A stretch of DNA of 64,000 nt from JBCDJG01 sp038748065 (GTDB taxonomy: Bacteria; Pseudomonadota; Gammaproteobacteria; Pseudomonadales; Halieaceae), in the NCBI GenBank assembly GCA_038748065.1, contig JBCDJG010000009.1:1-64000 (forward strand), read 5' to 3'. The notes under the pieces are model-generated. The model searched no databases and was not told the origin of the DNA. It was given only the letters and a program-made list of their open reading frames with translations. This document shows, in pieces, positions 25,832-34,963 of this stretch. Numbering within the stretch: the stretch's first letter is position 1; every line of letters starts with the position of its first letter. The translations under genes were made by a program, and so were the position numbers.

Positions 25832-27678
25832 AGCCGGGCATTACACCCAAGGCACCGAACGTAGACGTGACCGGGGTCGTTTAGCAGCTCCCACTCGGAC
25901 ACGGCCTGCATCAGCTGGTCGCTTAAGCGGCTGATCGGTGACACCGGCAACGCGACCTGCAGCTGCCCGAAGCGCTCACCGAGCGCATTAAACAGAAGCT
26001 CTTGCGGCGACAGGGGCTTGCTCACATAGTCGACTTCGTAGTCCTCCAGGCCCGCCAGCTCGGCCGCAGCGGTGACCGCATCTTCCAGCGTCCCGAGACC
26101 GTCCAGTAGCCCATTGGCCATGGCGTCCTCGGCGCTCCAGACACGGCCCTGGGCGAGTGCATCGACAGCCTCGAAGCTCATACCGCGGCCCTCGGCGACA
26201 AGACCGACGAACTCTCGATAGATGAAATTCACCACGTTTGTCAGGCTGCTGCCCAGCAGCGGATTCAGGGGCCGGTCAAGCCGTGATGATCCGGCCAGTG
26301 GCGTAGTGCCCACGCCATCGGTGTAGACCCCCAGGCGCTCCATCAGTTGCTCGACCGTGGGCACGGCGGCGAACACGCCAATGCTGCCGGTGATCGTGCC
26401 CGGCGTCGCCCAGATCTGGTCAGCGTCAGCTGCAATGTAGTAGCCGCCGGACGCGGCAACGGCACCCATGGAGACCACAACAGGTAATCCCGCGGCCTTT
26501 GCCTCCAGTACGCGCTGGCGAATCACCTCGGATGCGAATACTGAGCCCCCGCCACTGTTAACGCGTAGCACCAAAGCTGCTACGTCATCCTGTTCAATCG
26601 TGTGGCTGATCATCGCGCCCAGGCTATCACCACCAATCGTTCCCGGCGGCTGGTCGCCGGGCTGGATCGCGCCCTGGGCGGTAATGACCGCTACGCGTTC
26701 GCGAGAAGCCTTTGATTCCTCAGGCCACACAGCGCTCGGGCGCTTGCGGTCCAGATAGTATTCAAAGGGCAGCGCCTGATAACGCCCTTCTTCGTTTTTT
26801 GCGCCCACAAGATCTATGAGATACGCATTGGCGGCCTCACGGCCCATGCGTTCATCGATGAAGCCAGCCTGTTCAGCAAGGAGCGCAAGATCACCTCCCG
26901 CTCCGGCGACGCGGGTGTCAAACTCGGCCAGGAAAGCATCCACGGTACCGCTTTCCATATCGCGGTGCTCTTCGACCATGGCCGTGTACTGGCCCCAGAG
27001 CACATTGAGCCAGCGCTGGCTGATAGCGCGCTCGCCGGCAGACATATCGCTCCGGAGAATCGGCTCGGCGATGGACTTGTGCTCACCGGCGCGGAAAACA
27101 TGCACGTTCAGTGCAAGCTTCTCCAGGGCATCGCGAAAATAGTTCTGGTAGCTCGCAAAGCCCTCGAGGCCAACGCCACCCCCGGGGTGCATAATGATGG
27201 TCTCGGCAAAACTGGCTAACAGATACTGGTCCTGGGTGTAGTAGTCGCCAACCGCGACCATAGGTTTGCCCGTGGCTTTGAAGCCTTCCAGCGCGCGAGC
27301 CAGTTCCTGCGTTTTGCTGAGCCCTAGATACACCAGGTAGTCGAGCTCCATAACGAGTGCGCTGACCGCAGGGTCCTCAGCGGCAATATCAATGGCATCG
27401 ACAAGGTCGCGCAGCAGTACTTCATAATCGGCAGGGCTGGGCTGCCCCATGAATGCCTGCAAGGGATCGACCTGAGAGCGCTGATCGACCACGGTGCCGC
27501 GCACGTCCAGCAGCAGCGCTGCCTTCTCAGGCAAGGGCTCGGGTCCGGGGCCGACGTAGACCACATACATCAGGACCAGTATGAGGACAAACAGAATGTT
27601 GGCCAGCGCTAGACGAATCAGGGTAATGCCGCGCCAGATTGCCGCAAAAATGCGCCTGAACATGGAGGGCCTGGACAT
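25828..27678 (-). CDS. sppA: signal peptide peptidase SppA, 67K type
   Basis: A 616-residue inner-membrane serine protease that degrades cleaved signal peptides. One membrane span (about residues 18-42) is followed by two tandem S49 peptidase domains. The Ser/Lys pair matches the long SppA form: K201 in RAGEHKSIAEP of the first domain and S410 in AASGGYYIAAD of the second. The C-terminus carries a CLGC pair. The start at 27678 lies just after the DUF2069 stop; a 12-residue longer form would overlap it. It is the last gene of an arsC-wrbA-DUF2069-sppA run. Confidence 0.93.
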   Translation of the reverse strand: MSRPSMFRRIFAAIWRGITLIRLALANILFVLILVLMYVVYVGPGPEPLPEKAALLLDVRGTVVDQRSQVDPLQAFMGQPSPADYEVLLRDLVDAIDIAAEDPAVSALVMELDYLVYLGLSKTQELARALEGFKATGKPMVAVGDYYTQDQYLLASFAETIIMHPGGGVGLEGFASYQNYFRDALEKLALNVHVFRAGEHKSIAEPILRSDMSAGERAISQRWLNVLWGQYTAMVEEHRDMESGTVDAFLAEFDTRVAGAGGDLALLAEQAGFIDERMGREAANAYLIDLVGAKNEEGRYQALPFEYYLDRKRPSAVWPEESKASRERVAVITAQGAIQPGDQPPGTIGGDSLGAMISHTIEQDDVAALVLRVNSGGGSVFASEVIRQRVLEAKAAGLPVVVSMGAVAASGGYYIAADADQIWATPGTITGSIGVFAAVPTVEQLMERLGVYTDGVGTTPLAGSSRLDRPLNPLLGSSLTNVVNFIYREFVGLVAEGRGMSFEAVDALAQGRVWSAEDAMANGLLDGLGTLEDAVTAAAELAGLEDYEVDYVSKPLSPQELLFNALGERFGQLQVALPVSPISRLSDQLMQAVSEWELLNDPGHVYVRCLGCNARL

Positions 27679-27679
27679 G

Positions 27680-28060
27680 TCAGTGCTCTCCCGCGGCAGA
27701 CTCTGCCGCCGCATTCAGTTCCCTCGCGCGCCAGCGAACGTACAGCATCGCCGCGTTAAACAGCACCACCACGGCGACCATCCCCACAATCAGCCCGGGC
27801 GAGCCCGGTGCGCCGAACAGGCGCTCCACCAGCGTGATGAAGTACATGAGGCTGATAAAACAGACCCAGATAAAACTCCGCAACCGATCTCGCAACATAC
27901 CCGGCAGGAACATTAGAAGGGGCACCAGCTTGCCAAACCAGATGATCCACGGCGCCTGCATCTGCCAGGCATCCGTTATCTGCTGCAGTACGAGTAGGCC
28001 GTAGGCCGCCCAGGTGAGGACGAGCGTAATTCGGGCACCCTTGCTGTAGTCAATGTTCAC
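27680..28060 (-). CDS. DUF2069 membrane protein
   Basis: A 126-residue protein with four hydrophobic segments and the DUF2069 pattern (ARITLVLTWAAYGLLVLQQ, then FIWVCFISLMYF). Its function is unknown. The GTG start overlaps the wrbA-like stop (GTGA) and the stop is directly before sppA, so it is translated in the same operon. In gammaproteobacteria DUF2069 genes commonly accompany wrbA. Confidence 0.86.
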   Translation of the reverse strand: MNIDYSKGARITLVLTWAAYGLLVLQQITDAWQMQAPWIIWFGKLVPLLMFLPGMLRDRLRSFIWVCFISLMYFITLVERLFGAPGSPGLIVGMVAVVVLFNAAMLYVRWRARELNAAAESAAGEH

Positions 28061-28659
28061 GCGGCCAGCGCTCCCGCCAGGGTAGCCACGCGGCTACCGA
28101 GCGCACGGCAAAGGCCCGCCTCGGCGTCGTCCAGCTCGCGCTCGTTGTCAGGGCCCGCCCAGTGCGACGCTCCGTAGGGCGTGCCGCCAGAGGACGTGCG
28201 CATCAGACCCGATTCACTGTAGGGCAGGCCCGCCAACAGCATGCCGTGATGCAATAGCGGCAACAGCATGCTCAGCAGAGTGCTTTCCTGCCCACCGTGC
28301 AAGCTGGAGGTAGAGGTAAACACGGCGGCGGGCTTGTCGATCAGCGCTCCGCTCATCCACAGGCTCGAGCTCTGGTCCAGAAAGTACTTCATCGGTGCGG
28401 CCATATTGCCGAAGCGCGTCGGGGAACCCAACACGAGCCCTGCGCAACGCCGTAAATCGTCTTGCTCACAATACAGTGGCCCCTCCTCGGGTATCTCGTC
28501 GAGACTTTGCTCGCTCTCAGCTGAAACAGGCGGCACCGTGCGCAAACGCGCCTCGATACCCGGCACCGCGTCAATGCCGCGAGCTACCTGCCGCGCCATT
28601 TGCGCGGTCGCGCCACCACGGCTGTAATAGAGAACCAGAATGTAGGGGCTATCGCTCAA
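28057..28659 (-). CDS. wrbA: WrbA-like NAD(P)H:quinone oxidoreductase (flavodoxin fold)
   Basis: A 200-residue FMN-binding protein of the WrbA group, which reduces quinones by two electrons. The FMN phosphate loop is YYSRGGATAQMARQVARG near residues 11-28, and GSPTRFGNMAAPMKYFLDQ near residues 79-97 is the WrbA hallmark, with TSTSSLHGGQESTLL following. The TTG start overlaps the arsC-like stop (TTGA). Confidence 0.9.
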   Translation of the reverse strand: MSDSPYILVLYYSRGGATAQMARQVARGIDAVPGIEARLRTVPPVSAESEQSLDEIPEEGPLYCEQDDLRRCAGLVLGSPTRFGNMAAPMKYFLDQSSSLWMSGALIDKPAAVFTSTSSLHGGQESTLLSMLLPLLHHGMLLAGLPYSESGLMRTSSGGTPYGASHWAGPDNERELDDAEAGLCRALGSRVATLAGALAA

Positions 28660-29006
28660 TCGAAAAACTCCAGAACGTTCTCGGGTGGACGACCCAGCAC
28701 AGCGCGGTCACCGTGTACCACGATCGGCCGTTCGATCAGTTTTGGGTGCTTCGCCATAGCCGCGATCAGTGCGTCCTCAGAACTATCCCGCGAGAGCCGT
28801 TCCGCCTTGTATTCCGCCTCGCCTCGACGCACAAGATCCGTCGCCTTCAGGTCCAGCTTCGTGAGTAACATACGTATCTCGTCGGCATTTGGTGCAGTCT
28901 GAAGATACAGAATGACCCCCGGTGAAATACCTCGCTCTTCGAGCAGCGCCAGCGTGTTTCGGGATTTCGAACAGCGGGGATTGTGGTAGATGATGTAATC
29001 GCTCAA
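28656..29006 (-). CDS. arsC: ArsC family (glutaredoxin-dependent arsenate reductase-like)
   Basis: A 116-residue thioredoxin-fold reductase. The active-site segment YHNPRCSKSRNTLALLEE holds the catalytic Cys, and ERPIVVHGDRAVLGRPPE is the C-terminal oxyanion region typical of ArsC. I start at the TTG at 29006, where a GAGGAA lies upstream and the protein matches the family N-terminus; the longer frame to 29090 adds unlike sequence. No other arsenic genes are nearby, so a general thiol role remains possible. Confidence 0.88.
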   Translation of the reverse strand: MSDYIIYHNPRCSKSRNTLALLEERGISPGVILYLQTAPNADEIRMLLTKLDLKATDLVRRGEAEYKAERLSRDSSEDALIAAMAKHPKLIERPIVVHGDRAVLGRPPENVLEFFD

Positions 29007-29099
29007 GGCTTGTTCCTCGGTAGCTGCAAGCAAAAAGGGGCGGCAGTATAGCAGAGGGCTCACATGTGCCATGCCCTGCAAACATGCCATAATCCGGCC

Positions 29100-30323
29100 A
29101 TGGAAAACGCAAAGGCCATGCTGGCGGAGCTGTGGCGCCGAATCGCCTACCTGGTCTCACGCTTTAGTAATGACGAGTGCCTGTCGACCTCGGCGGCACT
29201 GACCTATATGAGCCTCTTTGCGCTGGTGCCCTTGATCACCGTGTCCTACACCATGGCCTCAGCGGTGCCCGCCTTCCAGGGGCTGGAAGAACAGATCAAC
29301 GTTTTTCTCTACGACAACCTGCTGCCCGATACAAGCTCTGAAATCCAGAACTACCTCAGCGAATTCTCCCGTCAGGCAAAGAACCTGACCGGTGTTGGCA
29401 TCGGCTTTCTGGTCATCACCGCCATACTGATGTTGCGCAGCATCGAAAAGGCCTTCAACGGTATCTGGCGCACGCGCCAGAACCGCAGCGCGGTGTCGTC
29501 TTTCCTGCTTTACTGGGCGGTCCTGAGCCTGGCGCCAATGACCATCGGGCTTGCCCTTGGCATAAACACTTACCTTGCATCGTTTAGCGTCATCTTCCAG
29601 GACATCGAGATGGTCGCTGGGACCGGCCTCAAGCTGGCGCCGCTGGCGCTTTATACCATGGGCTTCACGCTACTTTACGTGGCGGTGCCGAACTGCCGCG
29701 TGCCCTTGCGCCACGCCATCTTCGGCGGCCTTTTCGCTGCGGTCGCCTTCAGTGTCGCGCGCACCCTGTTCACCAAACTCGTCGCCAACTCGAGCTATAC
29801 CTTTATCTATGGTGCTTTTGCGGCAGTCCCCCTGTTCCTGCTGTGGATTTACCTGTCGTGGAACATCGTACTGCTTGGCGGCATCCTGGTGCATAGCCTC
29901 TCCGCCTACCAGGATAAGGAACAGGCCGGACGACCCAATGTGTTGAAAGCACTGGACGTGCTGTACCTGTTCTGGAAGCGTCAACATGCGGGCGGCACGG
30001 TGCGCGAAATTGAGATGCTGAACGCTCGGCATGAGGCCATTCGCGGCCTGGACAGCGAAACCTGGGCCGCGCTGCGCGACGTGTTCGTGAAGCGCAAGCT
30101 GATCACCGAAGACTCGCGCGGGCATTATCTGCTGTGCCGTGATCTGCATACCGTGACCTTTTGGCAGCTGAAAGAGTGGATCAACGATGAGCTACCGCTG
30201 AACCAGGAGGAAATTACGACCCAGCTGAGTTGGCAGGGGCGTGCATACCAGCTTCTTCGGAATCAGCGCCACGAGCAGCGTGACACCCTGAACACCACCC
30301 TCGATGAGTTATACAGTCAATGA
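29100..30323 (+). CDS. YihY/UPF0761 family inner-membrane protein
   Basis: A 407-residue protein with six membrane spans in residues 20-275 and a soluble C-terminal region of about 130 residues that looks like a winged helix. Family marks are DECLSTSAALTYMSLFALVPL and FIYGAFAAVPLFLLWIYLSW. The family was once called ribonuclease BN, but that activity belongs to another protein; the true role is not known. The next gene starts inside its stop (ATGA overlap). Confidence 0.9.
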   Translation: MENAKAMLAELWRRIAYLVSRFSNDECLSTSAALTYMSLFALVPLITVSYTMASAVPAFQGLEEQINVFLYDNLLPDTSSEIQNYLSEFSRQAKNLTGVGIGFLVITAILMLRSIEKAFNGIWRTRQNRSAVSSFLLYWAVLSLAPMTIGLALGINTYLASFSVIFQDIEMVAGTGLKLAPLALYTMGFTLLYVAVPNCRVPLRHAIFGGLFAAVAFSVARTLFTKLVANSSYTFIYGAFAAVPLFLLWIYLSWNIVLLGGILVHSLSAYQDKEQAGRPNVLKALDVLYLFWKRQHAGGTVREIEMLNARHEAIRGLDSETWAALRDVFVKRKLITEDSRGHYLLCRDLHTVTFWQLKEWINDELPLNQEEITTQLSWQGRAYQLLRNQRHEQRDTLNTTLDELYSQ

Positions 30324-30748
30324 TACGACCTCTTATTGCTGTGGCGTGCGCCCTCCTGCTCACAGCCTGCGGCGCCTCCAAACCCGACCCCGGAAATCTG
30401 TCTTCCTACAAGGGTAAGACGCTGGTCATTAACTACTGGGCTGAATGGTGTACCCCCTGCATCAAGGAAATACCGGAGCTGAATGAGCTGGCAGAGGCGC
30501 GCCCTGACCTGCAGGTACTGGGCGTGAATTACGACGGGGCCGAGGGTGAGGCACTTGAGGCACAGGTCGCCGCCCTGGGGATTCACTTTCCGACACTGCT
30601 CGCTGACCCCTCTGCGGAGCTGGGTGTCGATAGGCCCATGGTGCTCCCCACCACGCTGGTCGTTGACGCCGACGGTAATGTGGTCAACACGCTCATCGGG
30701 CCACAGACCCTGGATAGCCTGCTGGCTGGCCTGAGAACCGAATCCTGA
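30320..30748 (+). CDS. TlpA-like thioredoxin-fold lipoprotein
   Basis: A 142-residue periplasmic thiol-disulfide protein. A short lipoprotein signal ends in LLLTAC, giving lipidation at C17. The active site is CTPC (C44-C47) within YWAEWCTPCIKE, the pattern of TlpA/ResA reductants. VLPTTLVVDADGNVV holds the cis-Pro loop. It is coupled to the YihY gene. The partner proteins are unknown; such proteins usually reduce apocytochromes or metal-site proteins. Confidence 0.9.
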   Translation: MIRPLIAVACALLLTACGASKPDPGNLSSYKGKTLVINYWAEWCTPCIKEIPELNELAEARPDLQVLGVNYDGAEGEALEAQVAALGIHFPTLLADPSAELGVDRPMVLPTTLVVDADGNVVNTLIGPQTLDSLLAGLRTES

Positions 30749-30764
30749 ATCGTGGAAAATTGAG

Positions 30765-31469
30765 ATGTCCAAGCTGATGCTACACCAGTACAACCTGTCA
30801 CCCTTTAACGACAAGATTCAGCGGATGCTGAATTACAAGGGCATCGCCTTCGAGGAAAAGTACTGGCAATTGGCGGAACAAAAGCAGGTACGCAAGTTTA
30901 ACCCCAGCGGCAAACTGCCTGCCCTGGAGCATAACGGCCACCTGGTTTGTGACTCCACGGACATGGCTCACTATATCGAAGAGACCTTCCCCGAACCGCC
31001 CCTGCTGCCTGCCGCGCCCGAGCTCCGTGGCCTGGTCCACGCCCTGGAGGACTGGGCAGATGAGAGCCTGTATTTCTACGAGATGCGCTGGCGCTTTGGC
31101 ACGCCGGGCAACGTCGAACGCAACCTGCCCCGAATGGTCGAAAAAGAGAAGCCCTTCGTGCGCTGGTTACTGCCCAAGCTGCTGCCCAAGGGCCTCAAAA
31201 AAATTCTCGATAACCAGGGCGTGGGCCGCAAGTCCATGGAGCAACTCAAGACCGACACCGAGCGTCACGTGGCTGCCGTCGCCGGCATGCTCGAGGGCGG
31301 GGATTTTCTGGTGGGTAAGCAGCTCACGCTCGCTGATCTGGCCGTGCGCATCATGTTCGAGTGCTTCAATGACGCAACCGAAGGCGCCGAAATCATCGCT
31401 CGCTATCCCGCTGTGCCGGCATGGATGGCACGGGTCGAGGCGCTGACAGAGCCCAAAACTGAGTATTAG
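30765..31469 (+). CDS. glutathione S-transferase family protein
   Basis: A 234-residue GST-fold protein: thioredoxin-like domain at residues 1-80 (HQYNLSPFNDKIQRMLNYKG; SGKLPALEHNGHLVCDSTDM with cis-Pro and Asp/Ser) and a helical C-terminal domain. It follows the TlpA-like gene by 16 bases. The sequence gives no specific substrate. It is unlike the GST at 12729, so the two are not recent copies. Confidence 0.88.
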   Translation: MSKLMLHQYNLSPFNDKIQRMLNYKGIAFEEKYWQLAEQKQVRKFNPSGKLPALEHNGHLVCDSTDMAHYIEETFPEPPLLPAAPELRGLVHALEDWADESLYFYEMRWRFGTPGNVERNLPRMVEKEKPFVRWLLPKLLPKGLKKILDNQGVGRKSMEQLKTDTERHVAAVAGMLEGGDFLVGKQLTLADLAVRIMFECFNDATEGAEIIARYPAVPAWMARVEALTEPKTEY

Positions 31470-31503
31470 CGGCCGCTGAAGCGGACTCGAACAGCAGCAG
31501 AAT

Positions 31504-31528
31504 AAAAAAACCGGCCCAGGGGGCCGGT
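31504..31528 (-). terminator. rho-independent terminator on the minus strand
   Basis: A perfect GC-only seven-pair stem (ccggccc at 31511-31517 with gggccgg at 31521-31527, three-base loop), extended by one A-T pair, is followed on the minus strand by seven T residues (31510-31504). A second perfect hairpin (ttagagt/actctaa, five-base loop) lies just upstream at 31533-31551. It can only serve a minus-strand transcript, and the only candidate is the small peptide gene at 31690-31851. Confidence 0.8.
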
Positions 31529-31689
31529 GAAGTTAGAGTCACACACTCTAAGGGGGATCAGTGACCTGGATGGATCCAGATACAGCTCAACGGTGCTGAA
31601 AGCGTTGGTTGTGTCCATTACACGACCACACCGTTGCTGTTTAATAGGACCGCCCGATTTCTGGCGAGTTCCACTGCAAGCGAAAAAAA

Positions 31690-31851
31690 TTATTCGGAAG
31701 CCTCAGGCACCGGAATTTCAAGCTGTGTGCTATGCGCCTGGGCTGCAAAGGCCGGGCTGTCCGCCCTGGCGTTCAAGGCGCCAGTGCTGGCAAGCACCAG
31801 GAAAATCGCAGCGTACGCGACGGTGACGAGAACTTTAAGCTGCTGTCTCAT
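31690..31851 (-). CDS. 53-residue candidate secreted peptide
   Basis: A short minus-strand frame of 53 codons. It begins MRQQLKVLVTVAYAAIFLV: two positive charges, then a hydrophobic core and small residues (STGALNARA) that fit a Sec signal peptide cleaved after ARA or nearby. This would leave a mature peptide of about 23 residues ending in EIPVPEASE, acidic and proline-containing, without Cys. A GGGG tract lies a few bases before the ATG, a TATACA box lies 40 bases upstream, and a strong terminator follows about 160 bases downstream. I recognise no family. The surrounding signals make a real gene likely. Confidence 0.5.
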   Translation of the reverse strand: MRQQLKVLVTVAYAAIFLVLASTGALNARADSPAFAAQAHSTQLEIPVPEASE

Positions 31852-32049
31852 GGCTGGTACCCCTACCAAGCTTCATGTCTTTTCTGTGAATGTATAGGCT
31901 GCATCAGAGGCCTGAACTGAAGCTGAAGTTCCGCGTTGCTGTATTACAGTTTGTTAATTTTGATCTCTGCACGACGTGGACAGGACGCAGGGTAACCACT
32001 ATGTTGAGTACCTAACTGAAACCGCAAGAACAGGATCGAGGGGAGCACC

Positions 32050-33027
32050 ATGAGCCACATATTCGCCGATAACGCCGAGACCATAGGCCAGACCCCGCTG
32101 GTAAAAATCAACCACATCACCGAGGGCAATATTTACGGCAAGCTGGAGAATCGCAACCCCGCGTTCTCGGTGAAGTGCCGTATCGGTTCGAGCATGGTCT
32201 GGGCGGCTGAAAAAGAGGGCAAGCTCAAACCCGGCATGACCATTGTTGAACCGACCAGCGGCAATACCGGCATCGCCCTGGCCTTCGTGGCTGCCGCCAA
32301 AGGCTACGGCTGCATCCTCACCATGCCGCACACCATGAGCCTGGAGCGTCGGCAACTCATGGTTGCCCTGGGCGCTGAGGTCATTCCCACAGACGCGGCT
32401 CTGGGCATTAAGGAATCCATGCGCCGGGCGGAAGAGATCATTGCGTCAGACCCAGACAAGTACTGGGGTCCGCACCAATTTGAGAATCCGGCCAACCCCG
32501 CCATCCATGAGCAAACCACCGGCCCGGAAATCTGGAAGGACACCGACGGCGACATCGACATACTGGTATCAGGGGTCGGAACTGGCGGCACCTTGACGGG
32601 CGTTTCGCGCTACATCAAAAACGCCTGTGGCAAGGCCATCACTACGGTGGCCGTCGAGCCGGATACGACGACCATGATCACCGCGGCCCTGGCCGGCGAA
32701 GAGCCTGAGCACGCGCCGCACAAAATTCAGGGGATCGGCGCAGGCATCCTGCCCGGCAACCTCGACCTCGAGATGATCGACCAGGTCGAGCGCGTCAGCA
32801 GCGAGGAGGCGATGGAGTGGGCGCACAAGCTGATGACAGGGGAAGGAATCCTGGCCGGTGTATCCTGCGGCGCAGCCATGGCCATCGCAGACCGGGTATC
32901 AAAGCAGCCGGGCAACGAAGGTAAGATGATCGTCGCCGTGCTGCCCGATTCCGGTGAGCGCTATCTCAGCAGCCCGCTGTTCGAGGGCCGCTTCAGTGAG
33001 AATGAGATGCGCCAGGCTATCGACTAG
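32050..33027 (+). CDS. cysK: cysteine synthase A (O-acetylserine sulfhydrylase)
   Basis: A 325-residue PLP enzyme that makes cysteine from O-acetylserine and sulfide. The PLP lysine is K42 in NPAFSVKCRIG, the substrate loop is PTSGNTGIALAF, and GVGTGGTLTGVSRYIK is the phosphate-binding glycine loop. CysK length and sequence style are typical, unlike CysM. A strong GAGGGGAG precedes the ATG. It stands alone, convergent with the acetyltransferase gene, whose stop overlaps its own by four bases. Confidence 0.95.
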   Translation: MSHIFADNAETIGQTPLVKINHITEGNIYGKLENRNPAFSVKCRIGSSMVWAAEKEGKLKPGMTIVEPTSGNTGIALAFVAAAKGYGCILTMPHTMSLERRQLMVALGAEVIPTDAALGIKESMRRAEEIIASDPDKYWGPHQFENPANPAIHEQTTGPEIWKDTDGDIDILVSGVGTGGTLTGVSRYIKNACGKAITTVAVEPDTTTMITAALAGEEPEHAPHKIQGIGAGILPGNLDLEMIDQVERVSSEEAMEWAHKLMTGEGILAGVSCGAAMAIADRVSKQPGNEGKMIVAVLPDSGERYLSSPLFEGRFSENEMRQAID

Positions 33028-33614
33028 CCGCGGTCCAACAGCAGTGCCAGGCGTTCGCGCACGTCTGGCCACTCTTTATCCAGCACACTGAAGTACACCG
33101 AGTCCCGCAGAACGTCATCCTGTACGATCATATGCTGGCGCAGCACACCCTCGCGGGTGGCGCCGATACGTTCCAGTGATCGCTGTGAGCGAAGATTACG
33201 GGCATCGGTTTTGAACTCGACTCGCACGCAGCCGAGCCGCTCAAAGGCATGCTCGAGCAGCAGTAGCTTGGCCTCGGTATTGACCATCGTGCGCTGCCAG
33301 TCGGGCCCCAGCCAGGTCCAGCCGATCTCGACGCTGCAGTGCTCGGGGCGGTGGTTCAGGTAGCGGGTGCTGCCGGCGACCTTGTTCTTCCCCGTCTCAA
33401 CGATGGCGAAGGCCAACTGGCGCGGCTCGGCGATCGCCTCGTCAATCCATTGGCGCGTATCTGCCAGATCCACGAAGCAGCCTCGGGGCATGTAAGCCCA
33501 GTCTGGCGTGTGCCTTCCCCGCACAAACAAACCCTGCGCGTGAACCTGCCCCAGCGCTTCCAACCTGACGGCCTCGCCCTCCAAGGTCACCGGGCTGATG
33601 CCGGTTTCATTCAT
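33024..33614 (-). CDS. GNAT family N-acetyltransferase (RimJ/RimL-like)
   Basis: A 196-residue acetyltransferase. The RimJ/L-like core is seen in EHCSVEIGWTWLGPDWQRTMVNTEAKLLLLEHAFE and RVEFKTDARNLRSQRSLERIGATREG, which hold the acetyl-CoA binding region. The start at 33614 overlaps the MFS stop by bases of TGATG; a longer frame upstream lies within the MFS gene. It is the final gene of a five-gene minus-strand run. The acceptor could be a protein N-terminus, an amine or a small molecule. Confidence 0.88.
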   Translation of the reverse strand: MNETGISPVTLEGEAVRLEALGQVHAQGLFVRGRHTPDWAYMPRGCFVDLADTRQWIDEAIAEPRQLAFAIVETGKNKVAGSTRYLNHRPEHCSVEIGWTWLGPDWQRTMVNTEAKLLLLEHAFERLGCVRVEFKTDARNLRSQRSLERIGATREGVLRQHMIVQDDVLRDSVYFSVLDKEWPDVRERLALLLDRG

Positions 33615-34963
33615 CAATGCCGCCGCCCCGCGCGCGCATCGAGTGCGCGTCTGTAGTATTTGAGCCCCCACGCTACCAGAGCCGCGGCGAGCGGACAAAC
33701 GACCAGGGGAACGAGGGCCAGGGACCAGCCAAGCCGCATCTCGTCGGCGAACACAAAGTCGGTAATGGCGGCCACAATACTTGGTCCCAGCGCCAGGCCG
33801 AAAAGATTACTCATAAACAACAGCAGCGCCGAGACTTGCGCCCGCATCTGGTTCGGGGTAATGGCCTGTAGCGCGGCGATAGCCAGCCCGAAATAGCTGT
33901 TCAGAAAAAACACGATGGGCACAGCCAGTAGCACCGCCAGGTCACTGCTGCTCATCAGCGGGCCCAGTACCGCAGGCGGCATCCACGCCAGCGCAATCCA
34001 CAGCACCAGCCGCATGCTGGCATCCTGATAGCCGCGGCGCAGCAGCGGCGCCGCGCTGAACCCCCCCGCCAGGGTGCCCAGGCTACCGGCCACAATAAAC
34101 ACCGCGCCAAACCAGGAGCCTGCTTCGCCCCGGCTCATGCCGTGGCTACGAACGAGATACTCGGGATACCAGGCCATGGTGCCGTAGCCCAGCACCGCCA
34201 ACAGGGACACCGCCATAATCAAGCTGGTATAGGCCTGCCACTGCTGCCTTACAAAAGTCACTACCTCACCGAGACTGAAGCCCCGGTCCGGCGCTGCCTC
34301 AATACCACGCCGGGGCGGTTCGACCATGCGCGCAAGAAAAGCAACTAACAGTAGCCCTGGCGCACCTACGATGAAGAAGGTCATCTGCCAGGGCCGTACT
34401 TCCCCGAGGAGTGGCAGCACAGGGGTGCCCGCCGTGCTGAAGAATTCGTATACGGCGCCGCCAATGATGTAGGCGAGGCCTCCGCCCAGCGTGATGCCCA
34501 GCGTGTAGATCGCCATGGCCCGGGGCAGACGCTCATCGCTGAAGTAATCGCTGAGCAGGCTATAGGCTGGCGGCGAGAGGGCCGCTTCGCCGATGCCCAC
34601 CCCAATGCGCGCAATAAACAGGGCCTTGAAGCTGCGCGCGGCGCCACACAGGCAGGTCATAAGGCTCCATACAAACACGCCGGCGGCCACAATCAAGCGC
34701 CTATCGCCACGATCCGCCAGACGGGCGATCGGCAGGCCCAGCACAATGTAGAACATGGAGAAGGCAAAACCGTGCAGCAGGCTATATTGGAAATCCGAGA
34801 TGGCAAATTCTTCGCGGATCGGCCCGATCAAGACCGCCATAACGTTACGGTCGATGAAAGATAGAATGTAGGCGATCAGCAGAACCGCAAGCGCGTAATT
34901 GGCCTGCCCGCTGTCTACCAGAACACTCTTTTGCGAGGCATCAGGCACCTCACGGTAGGACAA
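33614..34963 (-). CDS. MFS transporter
   Basis: A 449-residue transporter with 12 hydrophobic segments. The MFS loop 2-3 motif appears as GLPIARLADRGDRR, and FIDRNVMAVLIGPIREEF near residues 37-54 is the pattern of the spinster-like or anion:cation symporter-like group. Its start overlaps the end of the quinone oxidoreductase gene by 14 bases. The substrate is not evident. Confidence 0.9.
   Translation of the reverse strand: MSYREVPDASQKSVLVDSGQANYALAVLLIAYILSFIDRNVMAVLIGPIREEFAISDFQYSLLHGFAFSMFYIVLGLPIARLADRGDRRLIVAAGVFVWSLMTCLCGAARSFKALFIARIGVGIGEAALSPPAYSLLSDYFSDERLPRAMAIYTLGITLGGGLAYIIGGAVYEFFSTAGTPVLPLLGEVRPWQMTFFIVGAPGLLLVAFLARMVEPPRRGIEAAPDRGFSLGEVVTFVRQQWQAYTSLIMAVSLLAVLGYGTMAWYPEYLVRSHGMSRGEAGSWFGAVFIVAGSLGTLAGGFSAAPLLRRGYQDASMRLVLWIALAWMPPAVLGPLMSSSDLAVLLAVPIVFFLNSYFGLAIAALQAITPNQMRAQVSALLLFMSNLFGLALGPSIVAAITDFVFADEMRLGWSLALVPLVVCPLAAALVAWGLKYYRRALDARAGRRH

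Larger units (their letters stand above)
31470..32049. other. 580-base gap between a GST gene and cysK
   Basis: The gap holds, on the minus strand, a 53-codon candidate secreted peptide gene (31690-31851), its 3' region with two hairpins (31533-31551 and the terminator at 31504-31528), and upstream of it a TATACA-like -10 (31896-31891). The right-hand 130 bases carry the cysK leader, ending in GAGGGGAG just before its ATG. Plus-strand frames here overlap the peptide gene in antisense and look like shadows. Confidence 0.5.

Noticed and set aside
31634..31897. 87-codon plus-strand frame in the gap before cysK
   Set aside because: It runs antisense to the small secreted-peptide frame, has no ribosome-binding site or terminator, and looks like random sequence. 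The minus-strand signals are far stronger.
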